NCBI GenBank assembly: GCA_022014155.1
Contig: JAKLLS010000016.1
Coordinates: 1-41,090 of the forward strand
Reading direction: 5' to 3'
Length of the DNA stretch: 41,090 nt
Source: Marinobacter sp.
GTDB lineage: Bacteria > Pseudomonadota > Gammaproteobacteria > Pseudomonadales > Oleiphilaceae
Position numbers and translations under genes: made by a program. Below are positions 1-11,761 of this stretch, one piece after another. Numbering within the stretch: the stretch's first letter is position 1; each line of letters starts with the position of its first letter. The notes under the pieces are model-generated. The model was not told the DNA's origin. It worked only from the letters and a program-made list of their open reading frames with translations, and searched no databases.

Positions 1-2038
<2,038 letters not shown>

Positions 2039-2053
2039 CCACGCCTTCAATGC

Positions 2054-2085
2054 AAAAAAGGGAGCCTCCAAGGGCTCCCTTTTTT
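2054..2085. terminator. Bidirectional intrinsic terminator
   Basis: A 13-bp perfect stem (A6-GGGAGCC against GGCTCCC-T6) with a 6-base loop lies between two convergent genes. The A-run on one side and T-run on the other let it act on both strands. Confidence 0.93.
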
Positions 2086-2100
2086 GTCAGCTTTCAGTTT

Positions 2101-3174
2101 TTAGTCTTTTCGCTTCGGCAGGACGTCCTTCAACTTATCCCGCATGTCACGAATAGCTTTCTCGGTGGTCGGCCAGTCAATACAGGCATCCGTGATGGAT
2201 ACACCGTACTCCAGGTCCGCCAGATTGTCAGGGATGGACTGGTTGCCCCAGTTGATATTGCTTTCCACCATCAGACCCTGAATAGACTGATTGCCTTCCA
2301 GAATCTGGTGGGAAATGTCCTGCATCACCAGCGGCTGAATGGCCGGGTCTTTGCTGGAGTTGGCGTGGCTGCAGTCCACCATGATGGATTTGCGCAGGCC
2401 GGCCTTGTCCAGGGCCTGTTCGCACAGGGCGACACTGACGGAATCGTAATTGGGTTTGCCGCCACCGCCACGGAGAACAACGTGACCGTAGTTGTTGCCC
2501 TTGGTACGAATAATCGCTACCTGACCTTTCTGGTTGATACCCAGGAAACTGTGGGGATGGGAAACCGACTTCATGGCGTTTACCGCGACGTCGAGGCTGC
2601 CATCCGTGCCGTTCTTGAAACCGATCGCCATGGAAAGTCCGCTACTCATCTCGCGGTGAGTCTGGGACTCTGTGGTCCGGGCGCCAATGGCCGACCAGGA
2701 AATGCTGTCCTGAAGGTACTGGGGGGAAATCGGATCCAGAGCTTCCGTGGCCGTTGGCAGGCCAATCTCAGCAATGTCCAGAAGCAGTCGACGGCCAATG
2801 TGCAGACCCTGCTCAATGTCGAATGTATCGTTCAGGTGGGGATCGTTGATCAGCCCTTTCCAGCCCACGGTCGTACGTGGCTTCTCAAAATAGACGCGCA
2901 TGACAATCAGCAGTGTGTCGCTGACTTCGTCGGCAAGTTTCTTGAGCCTGGTGGCGTAATCGCGAGCGGCTTCAACGTCATGGATGGAGCAGGGGCCAAC
3001 GACCACAAATAGCCGGTGATCCTTGCCATCCATAATGTCATAGATGGCCTGGCGCCCCTTCTCAACGGTTTCGGCAGCAGCGCTGGATAAAGGCATTTCC
3101 TGCTTCAGCGCTTCAGGGGTGATCAGTTGTTCCTGATTCGCCACGTTAATGTTCTCAAGTTTATTGCCCGACAT
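2101..3174 (-). CDS. 3-deoxy-7-phosphoheptulonate synthase, class I
   Basis: DAHP synthase joins phosphoenolpyruvate and erythrose-4-phosphate, the first step of the shikimate pathway to aromatic amino acids. The 357-residue length fits the AroF/AroG/AroH class. Seen motifs are VVVGPCSIHD with the metal-ligand cysteine at residue 62, GARTTESQTHREMSSG, GFKNGTDGS and VDCSHANSSKDP. The frame extends upstream to a TTG at 3201, but the ATG at 3174 is preferred because GGGGAA lies just ahead of it. I cannot tell from sequence which aromatic amino acid feedback-inhibits it, so I leave the isozyme symbol blank. It is a single-gene unit ending at the terminator shared with cobA. Confidence 0.95.
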   Translation of the reverse strand: MSGNKLENINVANQEQLITPEALKQEMPLSSAAAETVEKGRQAIYDIMDGKDHRLFVVVGPCSIHDVEAARDYATRLKKLADEVSDTLLIVMRVYFEKPRTTVGWKGLINDPHLNDTFDIEQGLHIGRRLLLDIAEIGLPTATEALDPISPQYLQDSISWSAIGARTTESQTHREMSSGLSMAIGFKNGTDGSLDVAVNAMKSVSHPHSFLGINQKGQVAIIRTKGNNYGHVVLRGGGGKPNYDSVSVALCEQALDKAGLRKSIMVDCSHANSSKDPAIQPLVMQDISHQILEGNQSIQGLMVESNINWGNQSIPDNLADLEYGVSITDACIDWPTTEKAIRDMRDKLKDVLPKRKD

Positions 3175-3273
3175 TCTGTTGTTTTCCCCGGTTCTTAACA
3201 ATGCAGCGACCCTTTTGGGTGTATCTGATACCCTGCAGGCCGTGCCAATATGAGCTTAACAAGCCGGTATCCA

Positions 3274-3304
3274 TTGCGGTAAACCCCGGCGAGTTGGTTA
3301 TACT
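3274..3304 (+). promoter_or_regulatory. Possible promoter of the DUF1631 gene
   Basis: TTGCGG and TATACT are separated by 19 bp, 48 bp ahead of the start codon. The -10 is good but the spacing is long, so this is tentative. Confidence 0.3.
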
Positions 3305-3351
3305 GCGTCATTTGGTAACCCATTTCAACGCTTCTTACGTGCGGATGACGG

Positions 3352-5178
3352 ATGTCTCAGAACCGGCGGAAAATGCCCGCAGCACTGCCTCGTGAACTGT
3401 TCATGGAGAAGATCCCGGACGTCCTTTCCGGCATTCGTGTTCCGGATCTACCGTATCCTGCCGGGAAAACGATAGACGCTGCTGTCTGCGATTGGCGACC
3501 ACTGCTGTTTTCCTGTTGGACGGAGCAACGGGATGAGCGGGTTATGCAGCTAGTTCGCTCGGTATCCCTGAGCTGGTCAGTACGTCAGATTAATGCCGCC
3601 TATGTGGCGGATCGGATTATGGATACCTTTGTCCAGACCAGTGGTCTGCACCCCGGGCTGGCCCGGCGTATTGCACGCCTGCGTTTTTTCTTCGCCTGGA
3701 GGATGAGTGAGGAAGGTGCCAGCGCATTCAGTGAGGACATCCTGGCCTGGTTGGATGGCCTTCAGGAATTTCGTGGTTGGAGTGCCTCCGGTGGCCGCTC
3801 TGCCAGGGTGTTACTGGATCAGCTGGATTCCCTGGTCATTTCTGTATCGGCCTGTTTTGAGACTGGGGCCCTGGAACCCCTGGAGGCATTTTGCCGGGAT
3901 TGGCAGATTGACTCGGAGAAACGGGCTCAGCAAGTGTCCCGGCTCCGGCAACGTCTTCTTGAAACCGAGATGGGTGCGGCCAGGCAGCGGCGTGCCGAGC
4001 AAACTGCCCGTGCCCTGGTGGGGCGTGCCCTTAAGGGGCGGCAACTACCCAGGCCTATAATTGCCTTTATATTTGATCACTGGATGCTTCTGCTCAAGCA
4101 AGTGGTGTGGGCAGGTGGAGTGGACGGCGAAAACTGGCGGCATGGTAAAAAACTGTTGGAGTGGCTGGTTTGGATCGGCGATCCGGCGTTGTCCGACAAG
4201 GATCGCAACCGTCTGTATCACGTTGGCGAACAAATTGGCGATCGTATTCTGGATGTCTGGAATCGGGTCGTTGGAAAGCCGCTGCCGACGAACGCTCTTG
4301 AAGGCATCCAGTTAGTTATGATGGCGCGCCTGCGGGGGGAGGTCCCGGATCTGATCGATGCGTTACCGGACGAGTCCGGCTTCCCCTGGGATGCTTCCTG
4401 GCTGTCTTTCAAAGGCCCTGACCCCAATAACCTGGAAGATCTTGAGGGGCAGTGGTTTGTGGAAGGGGAAGGTGCCAGGGAACAGCGTCGATATTTCTTT
4501 GCGTTGCTGCCAGACACCGCAGAGATTCTGTGGACCAACGGTTCCGGTGTGAAGCTCGGGCTGCAGCCCTGGCCAGAGTTTGAAGCTGACAGGCGCCAGG
4601 GAGACCTACGGCCTTTGCCTGCACTGACGCCTTTTGGTCTCGTCCTGACCGAGGCGGTGAGTGCGCTTTCCGGTGTGCTCGAACGTCAGAAAATATTGCG
4701 TGAGAAAGCCATCAGGGAGGCCAGGAGTAGGGCGGCTGCGATCAAGAAAGAGAAAGAGGCTTCAGAAATTAAACGAAGAGCGGAAGAAGTTGAGCGGCTA
4801 GCCGAGATCGACAGAGTCCGGCGTGAAGAGCACGAAAAACGGCTTGCCGACGAGCTCGCGGAACGGGAACGACTGGAACAGGAAAAGCTGACGGAAGGAC
4901 AACGACTGGTAGATAGTATCAAACTGGGTGGGTGGATAACGTTTAATGAGAAGGACGCAAACGGTGACCCGGTCAGAATGAAGCTGGCTGTCAGGATCAA
5001 TGCGTCAAACAAACTGGTTTTCGTTGACCGGCTGGGCCTTAACCGCCGAGAGTTTCAGGGTAATGATCTGGTGGAGGCAATCGTTGCAGGGAGTGCGCGA
5101 GTACTGGGCAGTTCCGCTGAGTTTGATGAGACCCTGAGCCGTGTTGTGGGAAGGATTCGGGTAGGCCGGAAGTCGTAG
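3352..5178 (+). CDS. DUF1631 family protein
   Basis: A 608-residue cytoplasmic protein without signal peptide or membrane segment. The helical region around residues 205-300 (ARALVGRALKGRQLP, then FIFDHWMLLLKQVVW) resembles DUF1631. Residues about 441-520 are almost wholly charged and alanine-rich, predicting a long coiled coil. The last 90 residues (LGGWITFNEKDANGDPVRMK, then LVFVDRLGLNRREF) look like the small beta-barrel, PilZ-like tail found at the end of DUF1631 proteins. The function of the family is unknown; some database entries call it thymidine phosphorylase, with no sequence support here. It is shorter than the roughly 700 residues common in the family. The ribosome site before ATG 3352 is weak; ATGs at 3373 or 3403 are alternatives. 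Confidence 0.72.
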   Translation: MSQNRRKMPAALPRELFMEKIPDVLSGIRVPDLPYPAGKTIDAAVCDWRPLLFSCWTEQRDERVMQLVRSVSLSWSVRQINAAYVADRIMDTFVQTSGLHPGLARRIARLRFFFAWRMSEEGASAFSEDILAWLDGLQEFRGWSASGGRSARVLLDQLDSLVISVSACFETGALEPLEAFCRDWQIDSEKRAQQVSRLRQRLLETEMGAARQRRAEQTARALVGRALKGRQLPRPIIAFIFDHWMLLLKQVVWAGGVDGENWRHGKKLLEWLVWIGDPALSDKDRNRLYHVGEQIGDRILDVWNRVVGKPLPTNALEGIQLVMMARLRGEVPDLIDALPDESGFPWDASWLSFKGPDPNNLEDLEGQWFVEGEGAREQRRYFFALLPDTAEILWTNGSGVKLGLQPWPEFEADRRQGDLRPLPALTPFGLVLTEAVSALSGVLERQKILREKAIREARSRAAAIKKEKEASEIKRRAEEVERLAEIDRVRREEHEKRLADELAERERLEQEKLTEGQRLVDSIKLGGWITFNEKDANGDPVRMKLAVRINASNKLVFVDRLGLNRREFQGNDLVEAIVAGSARVLGSSAEFDETLSRVVGRIRVGRKS

Positions 5179-5213
5179 GGCATGCGTCGAGCCCTGGGTA
5201 AAACGGGTGAATG

Positions 5214-5243
5214 CCCCACCGGGTGTCATGACACCCGGTGGGG
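5214..5243. terminator. Perfect 30-bp palindrome, likely bidirectional terminator
   Basis: Two 15-base arms (CCCCACCGGGTGTCA and its exact complement) abut with no spacer, between the convergent DUF1631 and fabI stops. There is no T-run on either side, so it is not a classical intrinsic terminator. It may act as a mRNA 3'-end stabiliser or a factor-assisted terminator. Confidence 0.6.
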
Positions 5244-5250
5244 AGCGAAC

Positions 5251-6036
5251 TCAGTCTTCCAGTTCGCCCATGCCGGTAATATTGAAACCGGCGTCCACAT
5301 ACATGATCTCGCCGGTGATGCCGCTGGCCATATCAGAGCTCAGGAACGCTGCGGCGTTGCCTACTTCCGCCGTCGTCACATTGCGCCGCAGGGGGGCACG
5401 TTTGGCATTTTCCGCCAGCATGCGACGGAAGCTCTTGATGCCTGATGCAGCCAGGGTCTTGATCGGACCGGCGGATATACCGTTCACCCGGATGCCTTCG
5501 CGGCCCAGGCTGGCAGCCATATAACGCACGTTGGCTTCGAGAGACGCTTTGGCCAGACCCATCACGTTATAGTTCTGCAGTACCTTTTCGGCACCGAGGT
5601 AGCTCAACGTCAGCAGCGAACTGTTCTCGTGCATCATGCTACGGGCACCCTTGGCGAGCGCAACGAAGCTGTAGGAACTGATGTCGTGGGCGATCTTGAA
5701 ACCCTCGCGGGTTGTCACATCCACAAAGTTGCCGTCAAGCTCATGGGCTGGGGCATAGCCCACCGCATGGATGATGATATCAATGTTGTCCCAGTGTTTT
5801 CCCAGCTCTTTGAAGACGTTTTCGATCTCTTCGTCACTGGCTACGTCACAGGGGAAGGTGAGTTGGCTACCCCATCCGTCAGCGAATTTCTCTACCCGGG
5901 ACTGTAGCTTCTCGTTCTGGTAGGTAAAGGCCAGTTCGGCGCCTTCACGGGCAAACGCTTCCGCGATGCCGTAGGCGATAGAGTGTTTGCTGGCCACGCC
6001 AACGATCAGCGCTTTCTTGCCACTGAGTAATCCCAT
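5251..6036 (-). CDS. fabI: Enoyl-[acyl-carrier-protein] reductase (NADH)
   Basis: Short-chain dehydrogenase that reduces trans-2-enoyl-ACP in the last step of each fatty acid elongation cycle; the target of triclosan in the FabI class. The 261 residues begin [13 protein letters not shown]; the ATG at 6036 has GGGAG seven bases upstream, so the longer frame to 6066 is not used. Tyr146, Tyr156 and Lys163 (Y-X6-K) fall at the same numbers as in E. coli FabI, and the cofactor loop [16 protein letters not shown] is present. It lies 65 bp after yejF on the same strand, an order also known in Pseudomonas, so it may be read partly from the yej operon. Confidence 0.97.
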   Translation of the reverse strand: MGLLSGKKALIVGVASKHSIAYGIAEAFAREGAELAFTYQNEKLQSRVEKFADGWGSQLTFPCDVASDEEIENVFKELGKHWDNIDIIIHAVGYAPAHELDGNFVDVTTREGFKIAHDISSYSFVALAKGARSMMHENSSLLTLSYLGAEKVLQNYNVMGLAKASLEANVRYMAASLGREGIRVNGISAGPIKTLAASGIKSFRRMLAENAKRAPLRRNVTTAEVGNAAAFLSSDMASGITGEIMYVDAGFNITGMGELED

Positions 6037-6101
6037 AGATTTTCTCCCTGTGTTCTCGGTTTGCATGCATTATCCCCGAAGTGATCCGATGGGGGTAACG
6101 C

Positions 6102-7703
6102 TCAATTGGTCGTAGGCTTTTGATAGAACAGTGCGGCACTCAACAGTTCCTGAGTGTAGTCCTGTTTCGGTGAATGGAATATGTCCGTCGCATTTCCGTA
6201 CTCGACCACCTTGCCGTGCTGGAGTACGAGCAGCTTATGGCTCAGTGCCCGAACCACCGATAGATCGTGACTGATAAAAATATAGCTTAGCTGATATCGG
6301 GCCTGGATATCCCGCAACAGATTGATGACCTGTTTCTGAACGGTGCGGTCCAGGGCCGAAGTGGGTTCATCGAGTATGATCACTTCCGGTTGCAGCACCA
6401 GCGCCCGCGCAATGGCAATGCGTTGACGCTGGCCACCCGAAAATTCATGGGGATAGCGGTGCCTGGCGTCCGGGTCAAGGCCGACATCCACCAGTGCCTG
6501 GATGACTTTTCGGTCCTGATCCTCTGGACTGGCCGGAGCATGGATCTCAAGACCCTCGCGAACGATTTCAGCGACTGACATGCGAGGGCTGAGGCTACCA
6601 AACGGGTCCTGAAAAACAATCTGCACTCGGCTACGATAGGGCCGAAACTGCTTCTGGTCCAGATGAGCCAGTTCCACACCATCCAGACGAATACTGCCGG
6701 TGGCTCCGGTGAGCTTCAGCAATGCGTGACCGATGGTGGTTTTACCGCTGCCGCTTTCACCGACGATGCCCAGGGTTTCCCCTCGCGCGAGCGTGAAGCT
6801 GGTCTCGCGGACGGCATGGAAGTAGCTGACAGTACGACCAAACAGACTCTTTTTAGTGGTAAACCGTACATCCAGGTTATCCACTTCAAGCAGCGGTCGA
6901 TCCGATCGGTCCATACTGAGCGGGGACGCCGGAGGCTCGGCATCCAGAAGGCGTTGGGTATAGGGATGCTCGGGAGCGATAAAGAGCTGCTCTGTGGGTG
7001 CCTGTTCCACGACCTTGCCCTGTTCCATAACCGCGACCCGATCAGCATAGCGGTGGACGATGGATAGATCGTGGGTGATCAGCAGGATTGCCATGCCGAA
7101 TTCCTGTTGCAGGTTCCGCAACAATTCCAACACCTGACGTTGCACCGTGACATCCAGCGCAGTGGTGGGTTCGTCGGCAATCAGCAACTCCGGTTCGTTG
7201 GCCAGGGCCATAGCAATCATAACGCGTTGTTTCTGGCCACCGGACAGCTGATGGGGATAACTGGACAGTCGCGTTTCCGGCGAGGGTATACCTACCAGTT
7301 CCAGCAGCTCTATGCACCGTTTTCGTGCCTGTGGGCCACGCAGTCCCTTGTGCAGGGCCAGGGTCTCGCTAACCTGCTTTTCCACTGTGTGCAGCGGATT
7401 CAGGGACGTCATCGGTTCCTGGAAGATCATGCTGATGCGATGCCCACGAATCTGTCGAAGCCGCTTATCGCTGGCTGTCAGCATGTTTTCACCCTGGAAG
7501 AGAATCTTTCCCGACGGGTAATGGGCGTGCCGTTCGTCCAGCAGCCGCAAGATGGAAAGCGCCGAGACGGATTTTCCGGAGCCGCTTTCCCCCACCAGTG
7601 CCAGTGTTTCTCCCCGGTTGATATCGATGGAGAGACCGTCGACCACCGGTTCGCCGTGGTCAAAGTGGATAGAGAGGTCTGAGATTTCCAGAAGTTTGGA
7701 CAT
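6102..7703 (-). CDS. yejF: Peptide ABC transporter, fused double ATP-binding subunit
   Basis: The motor of the YejABEF importer, which takes up peptides (in enteric bacteria, microcin C and antimicrobial peptides). A 533-residue tandem ATPase: first domain with Walker A GESGSGKS at about residues 38-45, signature LSGGQKQR and Walker B LLIADEPT; second domain with [17 protein letters not shown] and VIILDEPT. Both halves also show the short oligopeptide-transporter extension ([19 protein letters not shown]). ATG 7703 is chosen over the longer frame because it starts one base after the yejE stop with GAGAAAGAA upstream. Confidence 0.95.
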   Translation of the reverse strand: MSKLLEISDLSIHFDHGEPVVDGLSIDINRGETLALVGESGSGKSVSALSILRLLDERHAHYPSGKILFQGENMLTASDKRLRQIRGHRISMIFQEPMTSLNPLHTVEKQVSETLALHKGLRGPQARKRCIELLELVGIPSPETRLSSYPHQLSGGQKQRVMIAMALANEPELLIADEPTTALDVTVQRQVLELLRNLQQEFGMAILLITHDLSIVHRYADRVAVMEQGKVVEQAPTEQLFIAPEHPYTQRLLDAEPPASPLSMDRSDRPLLEVDNLDVRFTTKKSLFGRTVSYFHAVRETSFTLARGETLGIVGESGSGKTTIGHALLKLTGATGSIRLDGVELAHLDQKQFRPYRSRVQIVFQDPFGSLSPRMSVAEIVREGLEIHAPASPEDQDRKVIQALVDVGLDPDARHRYPHEFSGGQRQRIAIARALVLQPEVIILDEPTSALDRTVQKQVINLLRDIQARYQLSYIFISHDLSVVRALSHKLLVLQHGKVVEYGNATDIFHSPKQDYTQELLSAALFYQKPTTN

Positions 7704-7704
7704 G

Positions 7705-8727
7705 TCAGTTCTTTCTCGGATCAAAGGCATCCCGTACGGCTTCGCCGACGAACACCAGAAGGGTCAGCATCACGGAGAGGGAGACGAATGCGGAGATACC
7801 CAGCCAGGGCGCGTGCAGATTGGCCTTGCCCTGGGCAATCAATTCGCCCAGTGAAGGTGACCCGGAGGGCAGACCAAAACCGAGGAAATCCAGTGACGTA
7901 AGCCCGGTAATAGCGCCGGTAAGGATAAACGGCATGAAGGTCAGCGTGGCCACCATGGCATTGGGCAGAATGTGCCGAAACATGATCTTGCGATTGCCCA
8001 GGCCCAGAGCGCGGGCGGCCCGGACGTATTCGAAGTTCCGCGCTCTCAGAAACTCGGCACGGACCACATCCACCAGCCCCATCCAGCTGAACAGCAGCAT
8101 GATCCCCAGCAGCCACCAGAAGTTGGGCTGTACGATACTGGACAGGATGATCAACAGATACAGCACCGGAAGTCCGGACCAGATTTCAATGAATCGTTGG
8201 CCGAGCAGGTCGATCTTGCCACCGTAAAATCCCTGGATTGCGCCTACAGCAACACCGACAATGCAACTGGCAATGGTCAGGGTCAGACCAAAGAGCACTG
8301 AAATCCGGAACCCGTAGATGACCCTGGCGGCAACATCGCGCCCCTGGTCATCGGTGCCCAGCCAGTTCTCGGAACTGGGTGGCGCGGGTGAGGGCACATC
8401 CAGATCATAGTTGATGGTGTCATAGTTGAAGCGGATCGGTGGCCAGATCATCCAGCCATTGGCCCTGATCTCGTCAGCGATGAAGGAATCCCGGTAATCA
8501 GCCTCCGACGGCAGAAAGCCACCAAAGGTTTCCTCGGGAACTGACTCCACCACGGGAAAATACAGATCGCCCTGATAAGACACGACCAGCGGGGCGTCAT
8601 TCGCTATCAACTCCGCAAACAGGGACAACCCGAACAGCGCCAGGAAAACCCACAGCGACCAGAATCCACGGCGATTATTGCGGAAGTTTCTGAGTCTCCG
8701 TTTCTGGATCGGGGAGAGTGACGCCAT
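7705..8727 (-). CDS. yejE: Peptide ABC transporter permease
   Basis: Inner-membrane permease of the YejABEF system, 340 residues, OppC type. A membrane segment near residues 23-42 is followed by a long periplasmic stretch, then five hydrophobic segments. The coupling (EAA) loop that contacts the ATPase is seen as EYVRAARALGLGNRKIMFRHILPN. The N-terminal motif SENWLGTDDQGRD is typical of OppC-type subunits. The stop is one base from the yejF start and the start is 3 bp from the yejB stop, so these are one operon. Confidence 0.94.
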   Translation of the reverse strand: MASLSPIQKRRLRNFRNNRRGFWSLWVFLALFGLSLFAELIANDAPLVVSYQGDLYFPVVESVPEETFGGFLPSEADYRDSFIADEIRANGWMIWPPIRFNYDTINYDLDVPSPAPPSSENWLGTDDQGRDVAARVIYGFRISVLFGLTLTIASCIVGVAVGAIQGFYGGKIDLLGQRFIEIWSGLPVLYLLIILSSIVQPNFWWLLGIMLLFSWMGLVDVVRAEFLRARNFEYVRAARALGLGNRKIMFRHILPNAMVATLTFMPFILTGAITGLTSLDFLGFGLPSGSPSLGELIAQGKANLHAPWLGISAFVSLSVMLTLLVFVGEAVRDAFDPRKN

Positions 8728-8730
8728 GGT

Positions 8731-9816
8731 TCAGGCACCCTCCCGGCTTTCGAAGTCGATGCGCGGGTCCACCAGGACGTAAGTGATGTCGCTGATCAGT
8801 TTCAGTACCAGCCCCATAAGAGTGAAAATATAGAGCGTGCCGAAAATCACCGGGTAGTCCCGGTTCAGAGCAGCTTCAAAACCCAGCAGGCCCAGACCAT
8901 CCAGTGAAAAGATCACCTCAATCAGCAGGGAGCCGGTGAAGAACAACGACACCAACACGCCCGGCATGCTGGCAATCACAATTAGCATGGCGTTACGGAA
9001 TACATGGCCATAGAGCACCTGTTTCTCTTCCAGGCCCTTGGCCCTGGCAGTCACCACGTACTGCTTGCTGATTTCGTCCAGGAAGGAGTTCTTGGTCAGC
9101 AACGTCAGAGTTGCAAAGCCGCCGATCACGTTAGCGGTCACCGGCAGTGCCAGGTGCCAGAAATAATCCCCGATTTTCTGGTACCAGTTGAGTTCATCAA
9201 AGTTGGATGAGGTGAGGCCTCGGAGGGGAAACCAGTCGAAGTAGCTGCCACCGGCAAACAGCACGATCAGCAGGATGGCGAAGAGAAATCCGGGAATGGC
9301 GTAGCCGACGACGATGGCGGAACTGCTCCAGACATCAAATCGTGAACCGTCAGTGACAGCCTTACGAATCCCCAGAGGGATCGAAATCAGGTAAATGATC
9401 AGTGTGGACCAGAGGCCGAGGGATATGGAAACCGGCATCTTGTCGATGATCAACTCGAGGACTGTCCGTTCCCGGAAAAAGGACTCACCAAAGTTGAAGG
9501 TTGCGTAGTCCCCAAGCATCTTGAAGAAACGCTCATGGGCCGGCTTGTCAAAGCCGTACATGACCTCGATTTCCTTGAGCAGTTCCTCGGGGATGCCCCG
9601 CGAACCGCGACTGTCTCCGTTGGAAGAGGCGACCTCGCCACCGCTGCCCCCACCACTGGCGCGGGCCAGGGCACCGCCGCCATGGCCCTCCATTTCAGCG
9701 ATCAGCTGTTCAACAGGACCGCCGGGAGCTGCCTGGACGATAACGAAATTGAGCAGCATGATCCCGATCAGGGTCGGGATAATCAGTGCCAGCCGTCTTA
9801 GTATGTATACGCCCAT
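8731..9816 (-). CDS. yejB: Peptide ABC transporter permease
   Basis: Second inner-membrane permease of the YejABEF importer, 361 residues, OppB type. It starts with the expected [19 protein letters not shown] helix; the coupling loop [20 protein letters not shown] and the C-terminal [14 protein letters not shown] block are present. Between residues about 44 and 72, in the first periplasmic loop, is a glycine/serine-rich low-complexity stretch ([18 protein letters not shown] and on) that does not look like conserved transporter sequence. Six hydrophobic segments are seen. ATG 9816 has AAGGG upstream; 42 bp separate it from the yejA stop. Confidence 0.94.
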   Translation of the reverse strand: MGVYILRRLALIIPTLIGIMLLNFVIVQAAPGGPVEQLIAEMEGHGGGALARASGGGSGGEVASSNGDSRGSRGIPEELLKEIEVMYGFDKPAHERFFKMLGDYATFNFGESFFRERTVLELIIDKMPVSISLGLWSTLIIYLISIPLGIRKAVTDGSRFDVWSSSAIVVGYAIPGFLFAILLIVLFAGGSYFDWFPLRGLTSSNFDELNWYQKIGDYFWHLALPVTANVIGGFATLTLLTKNSFLDEISKQYVVTARAKGLEEKQVLYGHVFRNAMLIVIASMPGVLVSLFFTGSLLIEVIFSLDGLGLLGFEAALNRDYPVIFGTLYIFTLMGLVLKLISDITYVLVDPRIDFESREGA

Positions 9817-9858
9817 CTAGTGGAGCCCTTTCACCGCTGCGTTGATCACAATCATTGG

Positions 9859-11682
9859 TCAGGGTTGAATCCACCAGTTATCGATATCAATTCCGTTCTT
9901 GGGTGTTGTTTCAGGGCGCTCGAGGTAGCCCCAGTAGGCAATACGGTCGCGGGGCAGATACCACTGTGGAATCACGTAATGGCCATGGAGTAAGACGCGA
10001 TCCAGTGCGCGTACCCGGTTGACCAGTTCCTCCCGATCAGGAGCCTGAATGACCTTGTCGACCAACTCGTCCACGACCGGATCGTTAACGCCCATGTAGT
10101 TTCTGGAGCCGTGCACATCGACATTGGAAGAGTGCCAGTATTCCCGCTGCTCGTTGCCCGGAGAATCAGACTGCGGTAGCACCTGGGTAATGACGTCGTA
10201 ATCAAACTGCCGCACCCGCTGGATGTATTGATTGGTATCGACCAAGCGGACGGACACATCGATGCCCAGTCTTTCCAGATTGTTTTTCAGGGGGAGCACG
10301 ATGCGCTCAAAGTTTTTCTGGTGCAGCAATACTTCAAATGACAGTGGCCGGCCGTTACTGGCATTCACCATTTTACCGTCACGAATATCGTAACCGGCTG
10401 CCTTGAGCAACTCCATTGCCTTGCGCAAATTGTTCCGCAGGCCATTCTTGCCATCAATAACCGGCGGCTTGTACGCTTCCTTGAAGACATCCTCCGGAAG
10501 CTGGTCCCGGTATTGGTTCAATATTTCGAGTTCCCGGCCTTCGGGCAGGCCGGTCGAAGCCAATTCACTGTTTTCGAAATAGCTCTTTGTACGGGTGTAC
10601 TGGTCGTAGAAAAGGTTTTTGTTGGCCCACTCGAAATCAAAGGCATAGGACAGAGCCTCACGTACCCTTGGGTCCGAGAATTTCGCTTTGCGGGTGTTCA
10701 GAATAAACGCCTGCATACCGGCAGGACGTTGATGCTCGATAGCTTCGGTAATAATGGTGTTGTTCTCGAACTTGTCACCGGTATAGGCCGTGGCCCAGTT
10801 TTTGGCCGATGGTTCGATACGGAAATCAAAATTGCCGGCCTTGAATGCTTCCAGGGCGACGGTGTCATCGGAATAGTAGTCGAAGCGAATATTGTCGAAA
10901 TTAAACCGACCCTCCCGGGTCCCCAGGTCTTCTGCCCAGTAGTCTTGCACCCGTTTGAAAGTGATGGAACGACCCGCTTCGAACTCGCTGATCTTATAGG
11001 GTCCGCTGCCCAGTGGCGGTTTCAGACCATTGCGATCGAATTCACGACCGTCCCAGTAATGGGCCGGCATAATCGGCATCTGGCCAAGAATCAGTGGTAG
11101 CTCGCGGTTATCGGTGTCGCCGAAGTCGAAGCGGATTCGGTGGTTGCCCTCAACGGTCACTTTGCTGACGTCGGCATAGTAATTCCTGTAGAACGGATGG
11201 CCTTCCTTCGTAAGGATATCAAAGGAGAATTTGACGTCTTCTGCGGTAATGGGATGGCCGTCATGGAAGCGCGCTTCCTCGCGGAGATTGAAGATGACAA
11301 AGCGACGGTCTTCAGGGGTCTCAAGAGATTCGGCAATCAATCCATAGGCGCTGAAAGGTTCGTCGCCGGACGACTCAAGGAGAGTGTCATACAGGTAGCT
11401 ACTTACACCCGCCGCGGCGACGCCACGGACCACAAAGGGATTGAAGGAGTCGTAGCCGTTGGCGACCACAGCCATGCGCAATGTACCGCCTTTTGGAGCC
11501 TCGGGATTGACGTACTCAAAATGGCTGAACCCTTCAGGGTATTTGGGCGCGCCGTGCATGGCGATAGCGTGACGAACTTCGGCCCCGGAATCCGCTGCCA
11601 GGACAGGAAGCGGAGCAGTGAGGAGAACCAGGGTCAGGGCACAAAACGACGTAAGGGTTGAGGCTGTCCGTGTTTTTGTCAT
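9859..11682 (-). CDS. yejA: Periplasmic peptide-binding protein
   Basis: Substrate-binding component of YejABEF, SBP_bac_5 family, 607 residues. The ATG at 11682 gives a clear Sec signal peptide (MTKTRTASTLTSF, hydrophobic core, then VLA-A cleavage near residue 30); the longer frame from a TTG at 11718 would bury it. Typical family stretches are GLAESLETPEDRRFVIFNLR-like and EARFHDGHPITAEDVKFSFD, and AFILNTRKAKFSDPRVREAL. First gene of yejABEF, probably followed by fabI. No strong promoter was identified in the 79 bp ahead of it, and read-through from mltD is possible. Confidence 0.94.
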   Translation of the reverse strand: MTKTRTASTLTSFCALTLVLLTAPLPVLAADSGAEVRHAIAMHGAPKYPEGFSHFEYVNPEAPKGGTLRMAVVANGYDSFNPFVVRGVAAAGVSSYLYDTLLESSGDEPFSAYGLIAESLETPEDRRFVIFNLREEARFHDGHPITAEDVKFSFDILTKEGHPFYRNYYADVSKVTVEGNHRIRFDFGDTDNRELPLILGQMPIMPAHYWDGREFDRNGLKPPLGSGPYKISEFEAGRSITFKRVQDYWAEDLGTREGRFNFDNIRFDYYSDDTVALEAFKAGNFDFRIEPSAKNWATAYTGDKFENNTIITEAIEHQRPAGMQAFILNTRKAKFSDPRVREALSYAFDFEWANKNLFYDQYTRTKSYFENSELASTGLPEGRELEILNQYRDQLPEDVFKEAYKPPVIDGKNGLRNNLRKAMELLKAAGYDIRDGKMVNASNGRPLSFEVLLHQKNFERIVLPLKNNLERLGIDVSVRLVDTNQYIQRVRQFDYDVITQVLPQSDSPGNEQREYWHSSNVDVHGSRNYMGVNDPVVDELVDKVIQAPDREELVNRVRALDRVLLHGHYVIPQWYLPRDRIAYWGYLERPETTPKNGIDIDNWWIQP

Positions 11683-11761
11683 AGATCTCGCACGTTTTGG
11701 TGAATCGTCCAGGAACAATGATTGTTTTTATTCCCCGGCGTTCCTGCCGTCGGCGACAGAG

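Noticed and set aside
2050..3012. Open frame of 320 codons opposite the DAHP synthase gene
   Set aside because: Shadow of a firmly identified gene; begins inside the terminator.
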